Positions 33,561-47,572 of a stretch of DNA of 64,000 bases are shown here, one piece after another (position 1 is the first letter of the stretch; every line of letters begins with the position of its first letter). The stretch is from Lantana camara. Taxonomy: Eukaryota; Streptophyta; Magnoliopsida; Lamiales; Verbenaceae. Where the stretch lies: assembly GCA_037501455.1 (NCBI GenBank), contig CM074863.1, positions 56,277,501 to 56,341,500 of the forward strand, written 5' to 3'. The position numbers were made by a program, and so were the translations under genes. The notes under the pieces were generated by a model. That model was not told the origin of the DNA. It did not search any database and worked only from the letters and a program-made list of their open reading frames with translations.

Positions 33561-35020
33561 TGTTAGGAATAGTGTCCTAGAAAGCCGATTGTATATCCGT
33601 TTGGTGCTTTTCCTTATTGTAATCACAGACAATCTTTGAATGAAATAACGAATTGAGGCAACACTTCTTTATATGCTCTTGTTTGGTATGCGTTTACTTT
33701 ATCAGTGCATGTATAAGAACTCCCCTAATCCTCATGACTTTAGGACTCTACCATTTAGGTGAAATGGTTCATGAAACGAGCCCTATATCACATAAGTCAT
33801 GATTAGTAAAATACTCCAAGCCGATGAGTCCTACCGACAGTGGGAGTGTCAACCTGACTCCTCTAAGGCTTGCTTGTGGGATCACGCTCTTAAGAAGGAC
33901 CACCTTGTTTCATGGAGGTGCAAAGTGTATAGTTGATACGTGCGTGATACATGAGGGTGCTTACTTTAATAAGTAAGTTCACTGAGGTGCCCCGTGTGAG
34001 AACATTCCTAAATGGGAAAGGAAGTTTCTATTTTAGGAAATAGAAACTTCCAGATTAGGAAATATCTCACGAGTCATTGATGTGATTAATTGATCCTTAA
34101 GACTTGAGGTTCCTTGTCACTTTATGAGTTAACTCTGTAGTCTTAGGTATAAGCTTTAAAGGGTGTCGCCTTAGACAACTGATTCAAGGCTTATGCTGGG
34201 GCTACACAAGTGATTCATGAAAGTGAATGAGAATCAAGAAAGGACCTACACTTGCATTTTCAAGGTGATCTCTTATTGTGTAAGTCATTCGTATGACATA
34301 TGGAGTCCTTGGCCAAGGCAGTAGATCAAGACATCAAGAAAAGGGTTTCTTAGATTGAGATGAAATGGATATGAAATGCACTTAGCTTTAAGACCGGATT
34401 ATTAGGGTTCTGATCATTCCCTTACCCTAGATCTTGGTTGAGAGATAGTAAGTAGGAGGATTGTATCTCACATGAATCAATGACTTAAAGGTTCTGTCGA
34501 ATCCGAACATTCCAATTCAGCTAGGGGTTAAACACCTGTTGCTAGACTATGGTCGTTTAATCTGTGGACTGATTAATTAATTAGTGAATTAATTAATTAG
34601 GGTCACTGCTAATTTAATTGAGAACCTAGAGGGTCACACACAACAACTTGGTTACATGAATTGATGATCTTCTTTTGGTTCATGTGTTGAACACCATCCT
34701 TTCTCCAAGATAAATTAAACCCTAGGTTAAGCCTAAACACTAACTAGAGAACTAGCATCCTTACTAGTTAGATTGTGATCAAGTTGGTGGAATATCTCTA
34801 GAGAGCTTCAAGTTAGATGTTTGAAGATTCGAGCTTTACCAAGGAGAGGGGATCAAGCCACGAGAAGAGCATTCTTGGGTGGCTTGAAACGCTTCAAGAA
34901 AGACAATTAAGAAAGTAAGTTTCTAATCCCTACGAATTTGGTTACACGATTGCGAGTCCTAGAACCTTTTATCGGAAATTTTTTTAATTTCCGCTGCTTT
35001 CTGATTCGTGTTTTCCAACA
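33561..35020 (+). repeat. 3' LTR of copia element E (internally deleted)
   Basis: TGTTAGGAATAGTG... to ...TTTTCCAACA, 1460 bp. Compared with the 1950-bp relative at 47875-49824 it lacks about 490 bp after GGTTACATGA (near 34662), the segment that in the longer copy holds the CACGTG cluster and the TATA box. This LTR therefore seems to have lost its core promoter. Confidence 0.9.
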
Positions 35021-35242
35021 ATAGACTCAAAAGGATGTCGACTTTAGACAGCTGAATTCCGGTCTTGTTGGGATTACACAAGTGGTATATGTAGAATTAA
35101 TAGAATCAATAAAAGACATACACTTGTTAAGAATAAGATGATCTCTTACTGATTAAGTTGTTCGTAGTCATTAAATATTAAACGCTTGTCCAAGGTGGAT
35201 AAAAGATCAAGACATCAAGAAAATGGGGTTTTCTTGGATTGA
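35021..35242 (+). repeat. Older copia LTR fragment, left piece
   Basis: Similar but diverged from the middle of LTR E (TGTCGACTTTAGACAGCTGA corresponds to its GTGTCGCC...ACAACTGA segment; GATCAAGACATCAAGAAAA is shared). Element E ends inside it, and it continues at 43213-43261 after solo LTR A2. Confidence 0.75.
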
Positions 35243-37036
35243 TGTAACACCTCGCACGTGAGGCGCCACATCCCCCGCACTATGACCCGACAGGTGTACG
35301 AAATGGAAGGTCCGCACACGCGCCAAGTCACAGCGAACGGGTGACAAAAAAAAACACACGCACTGGCTAGGCGGTAACTAACCCTGTACAAAAGAAAATA
35401 AACAAAACATGACACCAGAAGTAGCACGAAATGCCAACTTACAAAAACTTTTACACACCAAGCATACAACGTAGTTCATACATTAGAATCAAATATACGG
35501 GTTCAACTAGTTCAGCAAACTTGTCCTAACCTGTCCCGAATAATTACACATCAAAACGGGTTCAACTAATCCGAGCACCTGTCCCGAATTCCAAACATTC
35601 AAATCATAGATTCCCAACCTGCACAGAACATATCTTATACGGAGTATACGAATCATAAATCAGAATAAAATACTTAACAAACTTAAACGAACAGACACAG
35701 ACTCGACAGACACGACACACCGCCGCCTAGCACGAACTCCAATGACCTAAACCTGCAACTAAAAACATAAACGGGGAGGGGTCAGTCCAAAGACTGAGCG
35801 AGGGGCTGACACACGCACACTATACATATATATAGAGCAAAACACAAAGAAGAAGCGACTTTCGTGAACCCGGGGTTAGTTTTTGCACGCCAAAACATTT
35901 TCCCATGATAATATACATATAGGGAGACTTATCAAACAGACCAACCAAATCTTAAATCAAAAGTTTCTTAAGGCACAACTCAGATTCAGACAGACTTAAC
36001 ACACATATCGGAGCATATCTTATTAACTTAAAAGTATATCAATTTTTATCTTAATTTAACAATCTACCCCCGTTTTACGAACTTATGACAGACCGACAGA
36101 CAGAACACACTTACTCCAGAAACAAAGACGAAGCGAAACACAAAACGAATCATAAATCAATCCCACCTCCACACCATTTGGGGAAGAGAGGTGCCCCTCT
36201 CAACCCACCACAGAACGAAACATGTGAACCGGAGGATCCCGCCCGGTTCCTTCGACGGCCACCCAAAATGCGCTCCCCGATTCCTTCGACAGCTAAGTCT
36301 CCCGTTGGTGGAGAAGTGCACAGGGGTCGTAACCGGCGACCCCGATGGTCGTCCCGGGTCTCCCTTACCCACAACTCCGGGGCCCAAACATATCAAAACC
36401 AACAGAAAATCGGAAACTTGCTTAAATCCGATACAAACGAAACAAAGCCTAAACTTATCACACTTACCAGACGAAACTTATACTCACACACACAGACAGA
36501 CAAACATATCTCATGCATATCGTGCTTATCATATCACACGTACATATCACACACACTGACCTCGAAATCATAACAGAACTGAGACAAAGCATACGTAGGC
36601 TCATACACAGCGATTCGTACTTTTCAAATCAAATCATATGACAAAACCAGCAAAATACGTACTTCACACATATCTACATATACATAAGGCTTATAAACCG
36701 CATGCATTCGAAAACGAGCACGTTGCAATAGGGTATATGTAACGCCCCAGTTTTTCAATTTTATTAATATGTCATAATTGTTTCTAAATTGCGCAATTAA
36801 ATTATTTAATTATTTAATTATGTGATTAATTATTTTTACGTGTTTCATATTTAATCTTATTATAAATTATTATCATTTTATTTTATTATATTTTATTTTA
36901 AATTATTATTAATTTTAATTATAATTCGTAATATAAGTATATATATATGTATATGTTTATTTATTTTATTATTAATTTAATGATTATGCTAATTAAGTGT
37001 TATGTTAATTAATCATGTTTTAATTAATTAATTATT

Positions 37037-37058
37037 CAAATATATATATATATATACG
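37037..37058. repeat. (TA)n tract in LTR H
   Basis: Short TA microsatellite in the AT-rich 5' part of H. Further TA-rich tracts occur at about 38815-38895. No feature beyond low complexity. Confidence 0.7.
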
Positions 37059-38427
37059 TTGACTTAATATAAATTACTTAATATTAGAATTCATTCATTA
37101 TTTATGATTTATGCATGGGAAATTATAAGTTTTGCATGGAAATAATTATGCATGAATTTTTATGTATTTATTGCATGAATTGCATGGTTTGAGCATATGT
37201 CCATTTCGTGCTTCGTTTCTTATATGAATTGATATCGAATTGTCACGAATTTGTAGTATGTCGTAAATATATGTGTTATGGACTTGATTTTATGCTCGGT
37301 TTACATTTTCGAATTCATTTGATATGTTAACGGATTTAATTTGATTTGAGGAACCAAATCAGGGGCTAACGAGCACTTAGCGTACCCTTGGTTCCGAATT
37401 TAATATCTTGAGCTCGGGAACTCGGATTCGAGTTCCGTCAACTCCGCTGAACTCGTAACGAAAATGCGAGTTTAGTAAAGCTAGCCTTATATTTTTCCTA
37501 AATCATTTGAACTTCCGAAATTCAACCGAAAAACGAGGCGGCGACCAAAATGACCTTGTTGCATTAAAATGACCATATCTTGCTCAAACCTTGACCAAAT
37601 TAACTATGGTTGAATGATATGGAACCCTAACTCAACCCTCTATTCATTCCTTAACTCCCCAAACCGAGATAACCCTCCCCACCTACTGAAAATATCTCAA
37701 ACACTTTCTGCTCCCCAGTCTCTCCCGTAACTCAAGCTTGGCCATAAGATTCAAGCTCAAATCTCCTTCCAAACCTCCATTAATCCACAAGGTAAGCTTG
37801 GATATGTTATGAACATACAACATGAGTCATTTTCATCCTTTCATTCACGAATTTGAGCATGGTTTCATCATTTTTGGACTGTTTTTCCGAAATGAAGTAT
37901 TTTGGGCAAAGATTTTGATCTCCTTCGATTCTCAATGGTTTTGATTGATTCCAAGCTTGAGAATGATTGTTTTAACATCCTCATACCATTTATAATCATT
38001 GATTTCTTGGTAGTAAGAGTATTCATGAGTTATTATTTATGAGACTTTGAGGAAATTTTCATGAAAGTCACGTATGACAGCTTCTCTTGGTTGTGCTCTT
38101 TTAGAACTGAATCATATGTTGAATTTGTGTTGTTTTGCTGAACATTTGATGGCCTGAACTGATATGAATATGTGGGATTGAAGAGGATCAGCCATGCCCT
38201 GTTTTCGAGACCTTTTGCCCTGTTTTTGGCCTGGAAAAGTTGCTGTCAACTGCTGCGTTACTCCTTGCTTTTGCTGTCAGTTTTAGTGTCTTGTTAGGGC
38301 TGGTTTTGTGCTGCATTTCATGCCTTCTTCTTGCCTCATTTCGTGCTCTGGTTGCTGCCCTTCTTCTGCGTTAATTGCTGTCAAAAAACAGGGGTAAGTC
38401 TGCGTGTGTGAACTGCTGCTGCTGCGA

Positions 38428-38550
38428 GGAACGGGCGTTCCATTTTCTTCTTTCCAGCGCGGAACGGGGGTGCGGGTTGGCCTGAAATTTCTGTACCGAG
38501 ACACGGGGGTGTCTCGGTTTGTGCTTGGGTGGTGACACGGGGGTGTCACC
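38428..38550 (+). repeat. Palindrome cluster in LTR H
   Basis: GGAACGGGCGTTCC (38428-38441), an imperfect relative near 38459, GAGACACGGGGGTGTCTC (38498-38515) and GTGACACGGGGGTGTCAC (38532-38549). Different arms share a GGGG/CGGG-rich centre. All lie in predicted intron 1. Confidence 0.8.
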
Positions 38551-41500
38551 TTAGTTTTTCCTGAATTTTTACCTGCGTTTTCTCCTTCCTTTGCATGGGT
38601 GTTTGCTGATTATATATATATAAATGTGCTGTGTGTGTTTGCTATGCATGCATGGCTGTGTACGTGTGAGTGTGTACAAATATATATATGCATATATTTA
38701 GTAATTGTGTGTGTTGCATGCATAGCTTTGTATATTAATTTGCATGCATGTAGATATAATATATATATTTGTGAATGCATGCATGGGTGTGTTTGTGTAT
38801 GTACGTGTTTATATATGTATTTAGTATATATATATTGTATATTACTATATATGGTTATATATATATATATATTATATTATGTATATTTATTATATATTTT
38901 AATTATTATTTGATTTAATTTAATTATTGAAATTAATTGAATTCTATTTCGCGTATTTATTCTACTGACTTTTGATTGAACGTTTTATTTATATTACTCC
39001 TAAATGTGAATTTGAATAAAATGTGTTATGCTTCTTAATTGGATTTTAGATTAAATGATATGCATTATAAATTTATGAATATTATGAATTTATAGAATTT
39101 ATATGAATTTATGAACTTATGAAATTGAATGAAATATATGAACGAATGAATGATTATATGTTTTAAATTTCTTAATAGTGCACATGAACATTTTATTGAT
39201 ATAATATGATCATTTATGTATTCATGTCATATTCACTTCATTGCCGAGCGTCATATATGGTTCATTGGAGTCTCGAGTCTCACAAATACGTCATGTTGTC
39301 TTTTGTACAGTTTATCTCCAGGGTGGAGAGATCTTGATCGTTCAGGCACTTGGTATTCGTATCCTTGTATCGTCACGGTTCAGGTGAGGGTGGTTTTCGT
39401 TTTAGTTATGTAACAAACCCTACAACCCATATGTGAAAAGCTTTGGCCAAAACCTTATGATTATATATATATGGTTTTCAAATGAAGTTATCGAGTAAAT
39501 CCTTTTGAGTTATACGTATGAGCGTACATGAGCTTAAAAATGGTTTTGTAATGAGGCTATGCTCCAAACCGTGTGTCTTCATGCTAGCTACGGATTAGGA
39601 TGACACGGAGAGGTACGTATATAGCATATGCCGAATTACACGGTAAGGTATTTATGAATTATGTTATGTATTTATGAATTATGATATGTATTTATGAATT
39701 ATGCTATGTACTTATGATTGTTATGTTTTGGCGAGACACATTTATTACTTATTACTGAACGGGCCCCGGGACTTAGTATATGTGGCTAACCGAGGAAGCA
39801 AGGGCTGACGGGGATCCCATATACTAGTCCCAACTTATATACGGTGATACCGGCCCTCGCTAGGAGATTTAGCGGGGAATGGGAGCTGAGTGTCTTTGGG
39901 GAATTCATGTAACCCCATTGGCCCATGTATAACCGGTGGCCGGGTCTTGCAAGCCCGTCCACCACCCGGAGGAAGAAGGTTGGTTAGGATTTATGCCTCT
40001 TCTTATATATATGTTTTGATAGAATTATGCACCGTGCGGGAAGGCCGGGATACGGATTGCCCAAACGCATATTTATGATATGATTTATGGTCTGTGTGTA
40101 TTATGATATATTGCCTGATCGCTTAATCAATATATTACTGATATTTGTCGTACACGGTCGGAGTTTGGTTGGAGATTGTGCACGCTCACTCGCCGAGCCT
40201 TATATTTATGTATGATTTATGAATATAATGAATTTAATATGAATTAGTCGTAAAAGTCGAGCATTGTTTATCTATTTTCTTGCCCTTTTTGGGAACTAAA
40301 TTCAAATAAAAACCTTGCTCGGGATTTACGACTTGCATGTGCATGTTTTATATGTATGTATCGCTCCTGCTCACTCAGTCTTCTAGAGACTGACCCTCTC
40401 CCTCCCCAACACTTTAGTGTGCAGGTTTGGCTTTGGAGTTCGGGCTAGGCGGAGGTGTTTGGAGTCTTTAAGTGGGTCAAGTTAGGCTAGGAGAGTCTCT
40501 GCATTCTCATCTGTATTGGAATTATGTATTATTCATTTCAGTTATATCATGAAATTGGATACCTATGTATTTGTTATGAAATTGGCTTTACTGAGTTTTG
40601 CTATGATTTTAAAAGAGGCCTGAAGTGCCCAATTATACTTATGATTCGTATGTTTGAATTGAGTATGTTGATGCATTATATTTTGTTGATTGATTATCAT
40701 TGCAGGGTCTAGTTCCGCCTGGCTTAGGAAGGTTTTTATGTTTGTCTCCCGTTCGCTAGGGTTTGATACGGGTGCGGATTTACTATTTCGTTACTCGTGT
40801 TGAGCCTTAGTGCGGGGGATGTGGTGCCTCACGTGCGGGGTGCTACATAACTATATCCTAACCTCACCTGGCACCAAACACGGCCGAAGACACTACAGAT
40901 GGTTCACCCCGGAACCTGCACGACTCACTTGTCACCACCCCGGGTGCACCTGAACCAACCGAACACACAAAACAGACCACAAGGCTCAGACACAGACAGA
41001 CAACCACACAGGGACGCACGGCAAACGCAATCACATAAACAGGATTCAAATTCATATATTACACATTTACAAAGCAATCAAATTAAATTCACATATACAT
41101 TTCATAAAATTGCACATATTACCAAGCCAAATAAATCACATAATAACATGTTACGAATTCATTTAAATCCACGGGGTCCTAAGCAACTTACTACTAAGTC
41201 ACATAATCATTCAAGTCCTCATATAATTTTCCGATGCATAACAAATTCACAAATATTACATAATAGATTAAATTCCAATTTACGTGATTAAACCTTAATT
41301 CAAAGTTTCAATGTTAGATATAATAATTTCTTTAACATATTCGTGATTAACATATTTATTTACCAAGTGACAAGTTATAGTTTAATTAATTCAAATCACG
41401 CAAGTTCACATATCACATTTCATATAAAAGCACATAGTACGAGAACAAAAAAATGATATAATAGCATGTTTCGAATTTCATTTAAATCTCACGAAATTAC

Positions 41501-43212
41501 ATATTAAATTCTAACCATGGTAAATTCATATAATTCATTCATGGCATACCCAATTCATATATCACATAACAGATTCAATTAGACAAAAAGGGGGATTCAA
41601 ATTGCAAATCAAAGCATCCACATATATCATAATTCATTTTATACATGATCTTGTACACATTGGATTACAATTCGATTGACAAATCTAGCAAATCGCAATT
41701 AAATTACATTTAGATCAAATAATCAAACAAATCACAAAAGCACAAATAAATTCGCAGAAATTAAACCGAGTGTCCGATTGACGAACGGAAAGTGGTGATG
41801 GACTCACCACAACGAGGCGGACGAGCTATCCGAAGCCCGCCGGAACGCCGCCGCCGGAGCCGCCGGAATAGTGGCCGGTCGCCGTTCGGCCGCCGCAGGA
41901 ACGTGCCGGAAAAATCCCAAAAAACCACCCGTGCAAGGATTCCTCGTGCTCAATCCAATTCCTCGATCAATTTCTGCAAATTCCAAGCCAATTGTCTCCG
42001 ATTTCAGATCCAACAATACGAAAACCCTAAAATCTTCAAACTTCAATTACTTTCAAACCGGTGAACCAAAATGAGATCCGAAAGAGGCATCAGCTTACCC
42101 GTGACGAGCTTTACGAAAGCCCTAAGCTTTCTCGCTGGAAAAATCCCCAGAGGTGGCGCCGCCGTAGCACCGCCACTGTGCCTCCGCGATCCGCCGCCAA
42201 TTGGCCGAATCAGGAGTTGTGTGATCAAAGGCCACTAGTTCTCGTCGTTCCGAACAACTTTCGTGAAGGGCCCGAGGCCAAAAGATGACCGGAAAAGGCC
42301 CCCGTTGGCCTCCGAAGTTTCTGCCGCCGCGTGCCTCCCCGGAACCACCACCTACGGCCAAAATTTGGTGAAAACGATGCCGGAAATGAACTCAGGGGGT
42401 CGGAAAAGGATAGGAGACACCAACCTTGGTCCGAAAAAGCCGCCGGAGAGGCGAAAACCGGCGCTGCTACAGTGTCTCGCGCCGCCGCCGCGGGTTTCGG
42501 ACGGCGCGTGCGGCCCAACCGCCGCCCCGATGGCGGCGTCACCTATGTCAGAAGAAACGCCGGGAAGCCTTCTCCATGGGTATATGGCGCGTGTCGCCGG
42601 AAGATGGCCGGAAGCCGCCGCGAATGGGCGGCGAAGTGGCGGCTCCGCCACCCTCCACCTGCGCATCTGAAATTTCACTGTATCTCCGCCACCGCTCGTC
42701 GGTTGGTCGAGTTCTTGGTACGGTTGTGACCGTTTCGTCGAGGTAATCGAAATGGACTATTGGATCGTCGAATTCTGTCGAGAAACGAGCGAGTTTCAGT
42801 AGTGTGTGAAAATACACCTTGGGGTGTGTGTGAGGGTCGTGAATCGCAGGAGAGGAAGACAGAGAAGCTGAAGCTAGAATTATGGCACGCAAAACGAGGA
42901 TTCGGGTCCTTTATCCCGGGTTCTCGCGCACAAAACGAACGGGAGGAAAGGCTAACAACGTCAGAATTGGGCAAACTCAGAGTCTACGGACTCGTCTCGA
43001 TACCCCGAACGCGTTGAAGGGGTCAAAATGGTCAACATCTCGTTCGAACAAGAAATGACCGAAAAACCCCTAAAAAGAGAAAATTACAAAGGGGCCCCTA
43101 AACTCTAAAAGAGTTCAAAATAGGGCCACGAAAAATATAAAATCACATAATTAAACACATAAAAGGGTTGAAACGTGGCGTACCTCATAAATCGGGCGAG
43201 CGGGATGTTACA

Positions 43213-43261
43213 ATTGAGGTCTAGATAGATATGAAACGACCTTAACTTTGAAGATCAAGAT
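43213..43261 (+). repeat. Older copia LTR fragment, right piece
   Basis: Continues 35021-35242 after A2 (shares ATTGAG-T--A--GATATGAAA and CTTTGAAGA-CA-GAT-like text with LTR E near 34354-34400). Cut at 43262 by LTR F. Confidence 0.65.
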
Positions 43262-45420
43262 TGTAACGCCCCATTCATTCGGCCATACATGTATGACGTC
43301 ATGAGTGAGCTAAATGCGTAATTTATTTATTTAATTATGTTCTTATGTGAACAACATGTGATATATGTCTTGAATAATTGATCAAACTACTTGGATTTGA
43401 TTTCTATGAACTTTGACTTCAGCTTTGATTCGTTCGACTTTGAACTTGCATGCCAAATTTGATGTATAAGTGTTATGCTTGAGTTAATTGTCATATATAG
43501 TTATTTATATGATGTATGAATGCTTTAGAGTGGTTTTGAAAATAGGCCAAACCCTATTTAGTGATTTTTGGAAGTTTAGGGCCCAAAGTGCAATTAGGAC
43601 ATTTTGAGGTCCTTTTCATATAACTTGAGTTCGGAAATTAGGATTCAAATTCCAACACCGGTATTGGGTTTGTTTCGACGATTTGGATTCAACGGAACTA
43701 GCCTTGTATTTTTCTGTAGCCATTTGAACCCCCTTTGATTTAAAATCGAATTTGAAGAGACTGGATCCTTTTGACCCAACCCGTTTCTCTTTAAACCAAC
43801 CCGTTTCAGCCCCGTTTTGGGCTGAAACATAACCCCACTTTACCCATTCTCACGTTCAACCATGGAGGAGAAAAGATAAGAGAAGCTCCCAAGCCCTAGC
43901 CCCTTCAAGGCAAAAGTTCGACTTCGTTCTTCGTCTTTTCGACGATCCGAGGTAGGATTCCAACTCCTCTCGATGTGTGCTTTGATTCTACACCTCTCTT
44001 GCTCCTTATAATCCATGATTTTGCACTCTTTGAACAAGATGATGAATAGTATGCTTGTGTGAAAATTTTGATCTCATGCTTCCATACTTGAATCATATGA
44101 TCTAAGATTGATATATGTTGTTCCTTGGAGCTTAATTGTTGCATATTTGTTAGATTTTGAGTTGTTGGTTGAAGCATGAGTGTTCCACCATTTTTGGAGC
44201 TTAAAAGCTTGAAAATGACAACTTGTTATATGCTTGATTTCAGGCCTTGTTGATGTTCTAAGGTGTTAATGCATGAATTTTGTGAAGTTGTAGCATGCTT
44301 TTTGTTGGCTTTGTTGTGGTGGAGTGTTGCTGCGTGTTGCTCCCCTTTTCCTCCCTTGTTTCCAGCGTTGCTGGTGATGCTGCACAGCCGTGCAGCCCTC
44401 GAACTAAAAATTCGCGTGGCTGTGCATATGTCTCGAATTATAGAATTTTCGTCCCGTGCGGTTGGGCACTTGCCCAGGCCAATTTTTGCACGACCGTGTA
44501 GACTTCATTTGTACTCCATTTGACCTGAAATTTTAGCTATAGAAACCTCTTTGAATCTAGAGTATTCTCCTATTGGAATCACATTAAAATTCATTCTGGT
44601 TTGTGAGATATAACCATTTGAAAATTTTGTTCAACTTCACACCCATGCCATTTTTAGACCACTTTGAACCATAATTTGATTCATATACCGTTGGAAAGCC
44701 CCATTTGTCTAGCTTCATATCCAATAAACAAAACTCAATTCCCACTTCTTAAACTCAAGATATTTTCGTTTTACCACAGCTTGTATGTTTTGAAAATTTC
44801 TAGCTTTTGGTCCATTTTTGCTCAGAGCCACTCCTCATATTTTTCTTCCTTTGTTTTGTACCTTTCCAACTTCTAACTTGTTATATCATGTATATATGTA
44901 TGTACTTGATCTTATATGTAACTTTCTTGGCTTGAGTTATGTGAATTGATACACGAATCACATGTGCACCTTATTACATGTTTAGATGTGATGCTTTGTT
45001 TCGTTTGTTCGTTTCTTTCGCTTTTCCCTCTCCGATCATGACCCTAACATTTTTTATGCTTATGTATGTTTATGAATTGATATGTTACGATGTGACATGA
45101 TATGTTATGTGTTTTTATTGGATGACATTTGAATGAAACATGTTAGGTGTACGTGTTTGCTTAAGTGTTGAACGTTTGTTGCTTGCATTGCGTCATATGC
45201 CTTCATATACATTCGTTAAGCGTCTATATGGTTCATTTCGAGTCTAAGTATGGTCTTTTGTGTTTAGCTTGTCCGTGTGGAGTAGATTGTTGGTATGGAG
45301 CCGCTCTGTAGGTGTGGTTGGTTTGACTTCGTTTTTTCGTACCGATTGTTCAGGTGAGGTTTTTTTTCTTATTAGTTACTTCGACCTACAACCTTATATG
45401 TGTTTTTAGCTCGCATGCAA

Positions 45421-45457
<37 letters not shown>

Positions 45458-46095
45458 TTAGATATGTGTGGGTTACGTATTTTAAGAGATTTGTCCCGTT
45501 TGCTACGAAACCTTTGAAAAACATTTTTATGTATATGTAAGCTATGCTTTCGTTTGTTTGTTTTTAAAAAGGGGTGGTGTGTGTGTTTGTAGCGAGCTAT
45601 GACTATGAATATGAATTTGAATATGAATCTGAATATGAATTTGACTTTGATGGGCCTCGAAAATTTGGGTAAGAAGCCTCGGGACAGTGTCTAACCGCAG
45701 GGTCTACTCCTGAATACAAGTCTCCATTTGACAGGATGAACCAAGAACCTGCCATGAGGTTTGGCTAGGGAATGGAATCCTTGGGCATGAGTGACATGAA
45801 ACTCACGACCCACACATATTTGAACTGATGGTTAGGGTTTGCAACCCTTCCATCACCAGTGTGAAGGATGATTTGTGATTTGGTTTTGAACCTAAATTTG
45901 AATATGAACTTGAGGAGTATAGTTGGAGGACTCGTACTCTCCGCAAGTAAGTTTGAATTTGAATTTGGTTCGTGAAACGGGAGTGGACTTTTAATTACTA
46001 AAATTGTTAGATTTGGCATTCGGCCCTAAACTCTTTTCTATATATCTAGTATCATGGGAGAAAATGTTTTAGATTACAAAAACCATGCCCCGATG
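43262..46095 (+). repeat. Partial LTR F (3' end missing)
   Basis: Starts TGTAACGCCCCATTC and keeps donor GATCCGAG|GTAGG (43952), acceptor TGTTTAG ending 45267, block 45268-45353 and donor TTCAG|GTGAGG (45354), followed by the GGGTAAG-AGCC-CGGGA block typical of these LTRs. About 600 bp expected at the 3' end are missing. Near 46095 the sequence changes to material homologous to its own 5' part, taken as the start of LTR D. The right limit is approximate. Confidence 0.7.
45422..45453. repeat. (TA)n microsatellite in LTR F
   Basis: About 15 TA units, located within predicted intron 2 like the TA tracts of related LTRs. Confidence 0.9.
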
Positions 46096-47572
46096 CCTAA
46101 GTGTCTATATTATTTGAAATCTTGTAATATATGAATTTATATAACATGTATTTAAATTCCTAGCATGCTAATTTCTTGAAATTATATGAATTTAATTGAA
46201 TTATATGCTTTTGGACTTGATTTCAAGATATTTAAATGTTTTAGGGCTTAATTGAAAATAGGCTTTGGACCTATTTGACACTTTTTCAAAGTTTGGGGAC
46301 CTATTTGAAAATAGGACCCCTTGAGCTTCTTTAATTCGTATCTTGAGCTACGAAACTCGGTTTCGAGATCCGTCTTCGCCATTGAACTCATTTCGACGAT
46401 ATGGAAATAGTGGATTTAACCTCGTATTTTTTCGGTACCGTTTGAACCCCCCGACGAAGCCATTTTCAGCCCATTTGCACCAAAACTCAAGAGTTGACCC
46501 CACTTGGACCCTAAGATCTGAACTTGAACCAATTTTATATCATTTTATGCTCATTTCTTCCCCTTACCATCGAGATTCAGCAGCTACAAGAAGCAAGGAG
46601 GAGACTTTGTAACTATTCATCTTCTTCTTCACCATTTTAGCTCAATAGCTTTTTGTTTTCTTCATTTCTGAACGATCCGAGGTAAGATCCATATTCCTTA
46701 TGATTTATGCTTCAAAATATGCTCCATTTTATGCCTTGAAATCAAGGTTTCATGCATGAGTGATTATATGGATGAATAATTAGGTTTTTATTCAAAATTT
46801 GAATACATGCTCTTAGGTGCATTTCTTAAGTTTTATAGCTTAGAATGAGTTCATTAATGCTTTTATATGTTGTTTCTTTGCATTTAATCCATGGTTGTTG
46901 TGTGTATTAACTCCTACCATTAATTAACTTCATCTTAGGAATGAAATTGGGGGAATTTTTGGCCTAAACTGAATTGTTGTCAGGAATTCTTTTTAACATG
47001 ACTGTGCTGCTGCGTTTTTGGGAGTTTTACATGGGTTTTGTGCATTAAATTCATGGATTAAGGCCTGAACATGATGGAATAATGGCTTCCCTGCTACACG
47101 TTGTTATTGCCCTGCATTTTTCCCTTCATTTCAGCTGCGTTTTGGTTGATTTTAGTGCATAATAAACTGTTGTCATGACTTCATGTTGAACGTGACCGTG
47201 CAGTCATTTTCGGGAGATTTTGCATGAATTTTGAGTTTGAAATGCATGGAAAATGATCAGATTTCATGGTGACTTGTTATGTGATGTTGTTACCTTGCTT
47301 TTCATTCATTTTTAGATGCATTAGATTGACTTTTGGGGCATAAACGAACTGATGCACGCTGCTAATTTTTGCAGCACTTGTGCAACTGTTTTGTGGTGTT
47401 TTGAGTATGAAATTTGCATGATTTTGGTATGTTTTGAATGCTTAAATGGTTGCCTTCCTATGTGGTATTGTTGCCTTGCTTTTAGACATCTTTTTAGCTG
47501 CACTTTGGTTTAGTTTTTGAGTTGTTGAGGGACTGCTTTTGCTGTTACTTTAGAGCCGTGCGTCTGTGACCC

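Larger units (their letters stand above)
36738..40847 (+). mobile_element. Solo LTR H inside A2
   Basis: 4110 bp, TGTAACGCCCCAG... to ...GGGGTGCTACA, + strand. Comparison with intact LTR A (GGGTATAACTATATCC, about 2740-2755) shows the insertion point exactly; only TA is duplicated, so the expected 5-bp TSD is not clean. Predicted leader: donor CAAG|GTAAGC 37792, acceptor TTGTACAG ending 39310, block 39311-39383 with TCTCC/GGAGA, donor TTCAG|GTGAGG 39384, hairpin CAGTC...GACTG (40376-40392), acceptor GTGCAG ending 40424, arms 40444-40452 and 40715-40723. Confidence 0.88.
35243..43212 (-). mobile_element. Solo LTR of family A (A2), split by solo LTR H
   Basis: Homologous to 1319-4975, in two pieces (35243-36737 and 40848-43212, 3860 bp in total). 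Perfect TSD attga at 35238-35242 and 43213-43217. No PBS or internal sequence. Leader sites on the minus strand: donor-like 42098, second donor 40867, hairpin CAGTC/GACTG near 35783-35796, acceptor 35753, stem arms 35723-35731 and 35366-35374. The acceptor-like AG seen at 2857 in A is changed here (CAACCG instead of CAACTG). Confidence 0.93.

Noticed and set aside
36733..40852. A 5-bp TSD for solo LTR H
   Set aside because: Flanks are gtata and taact. Against intact LTR A only TA is duplicated, so I do not claim a standard duplication.
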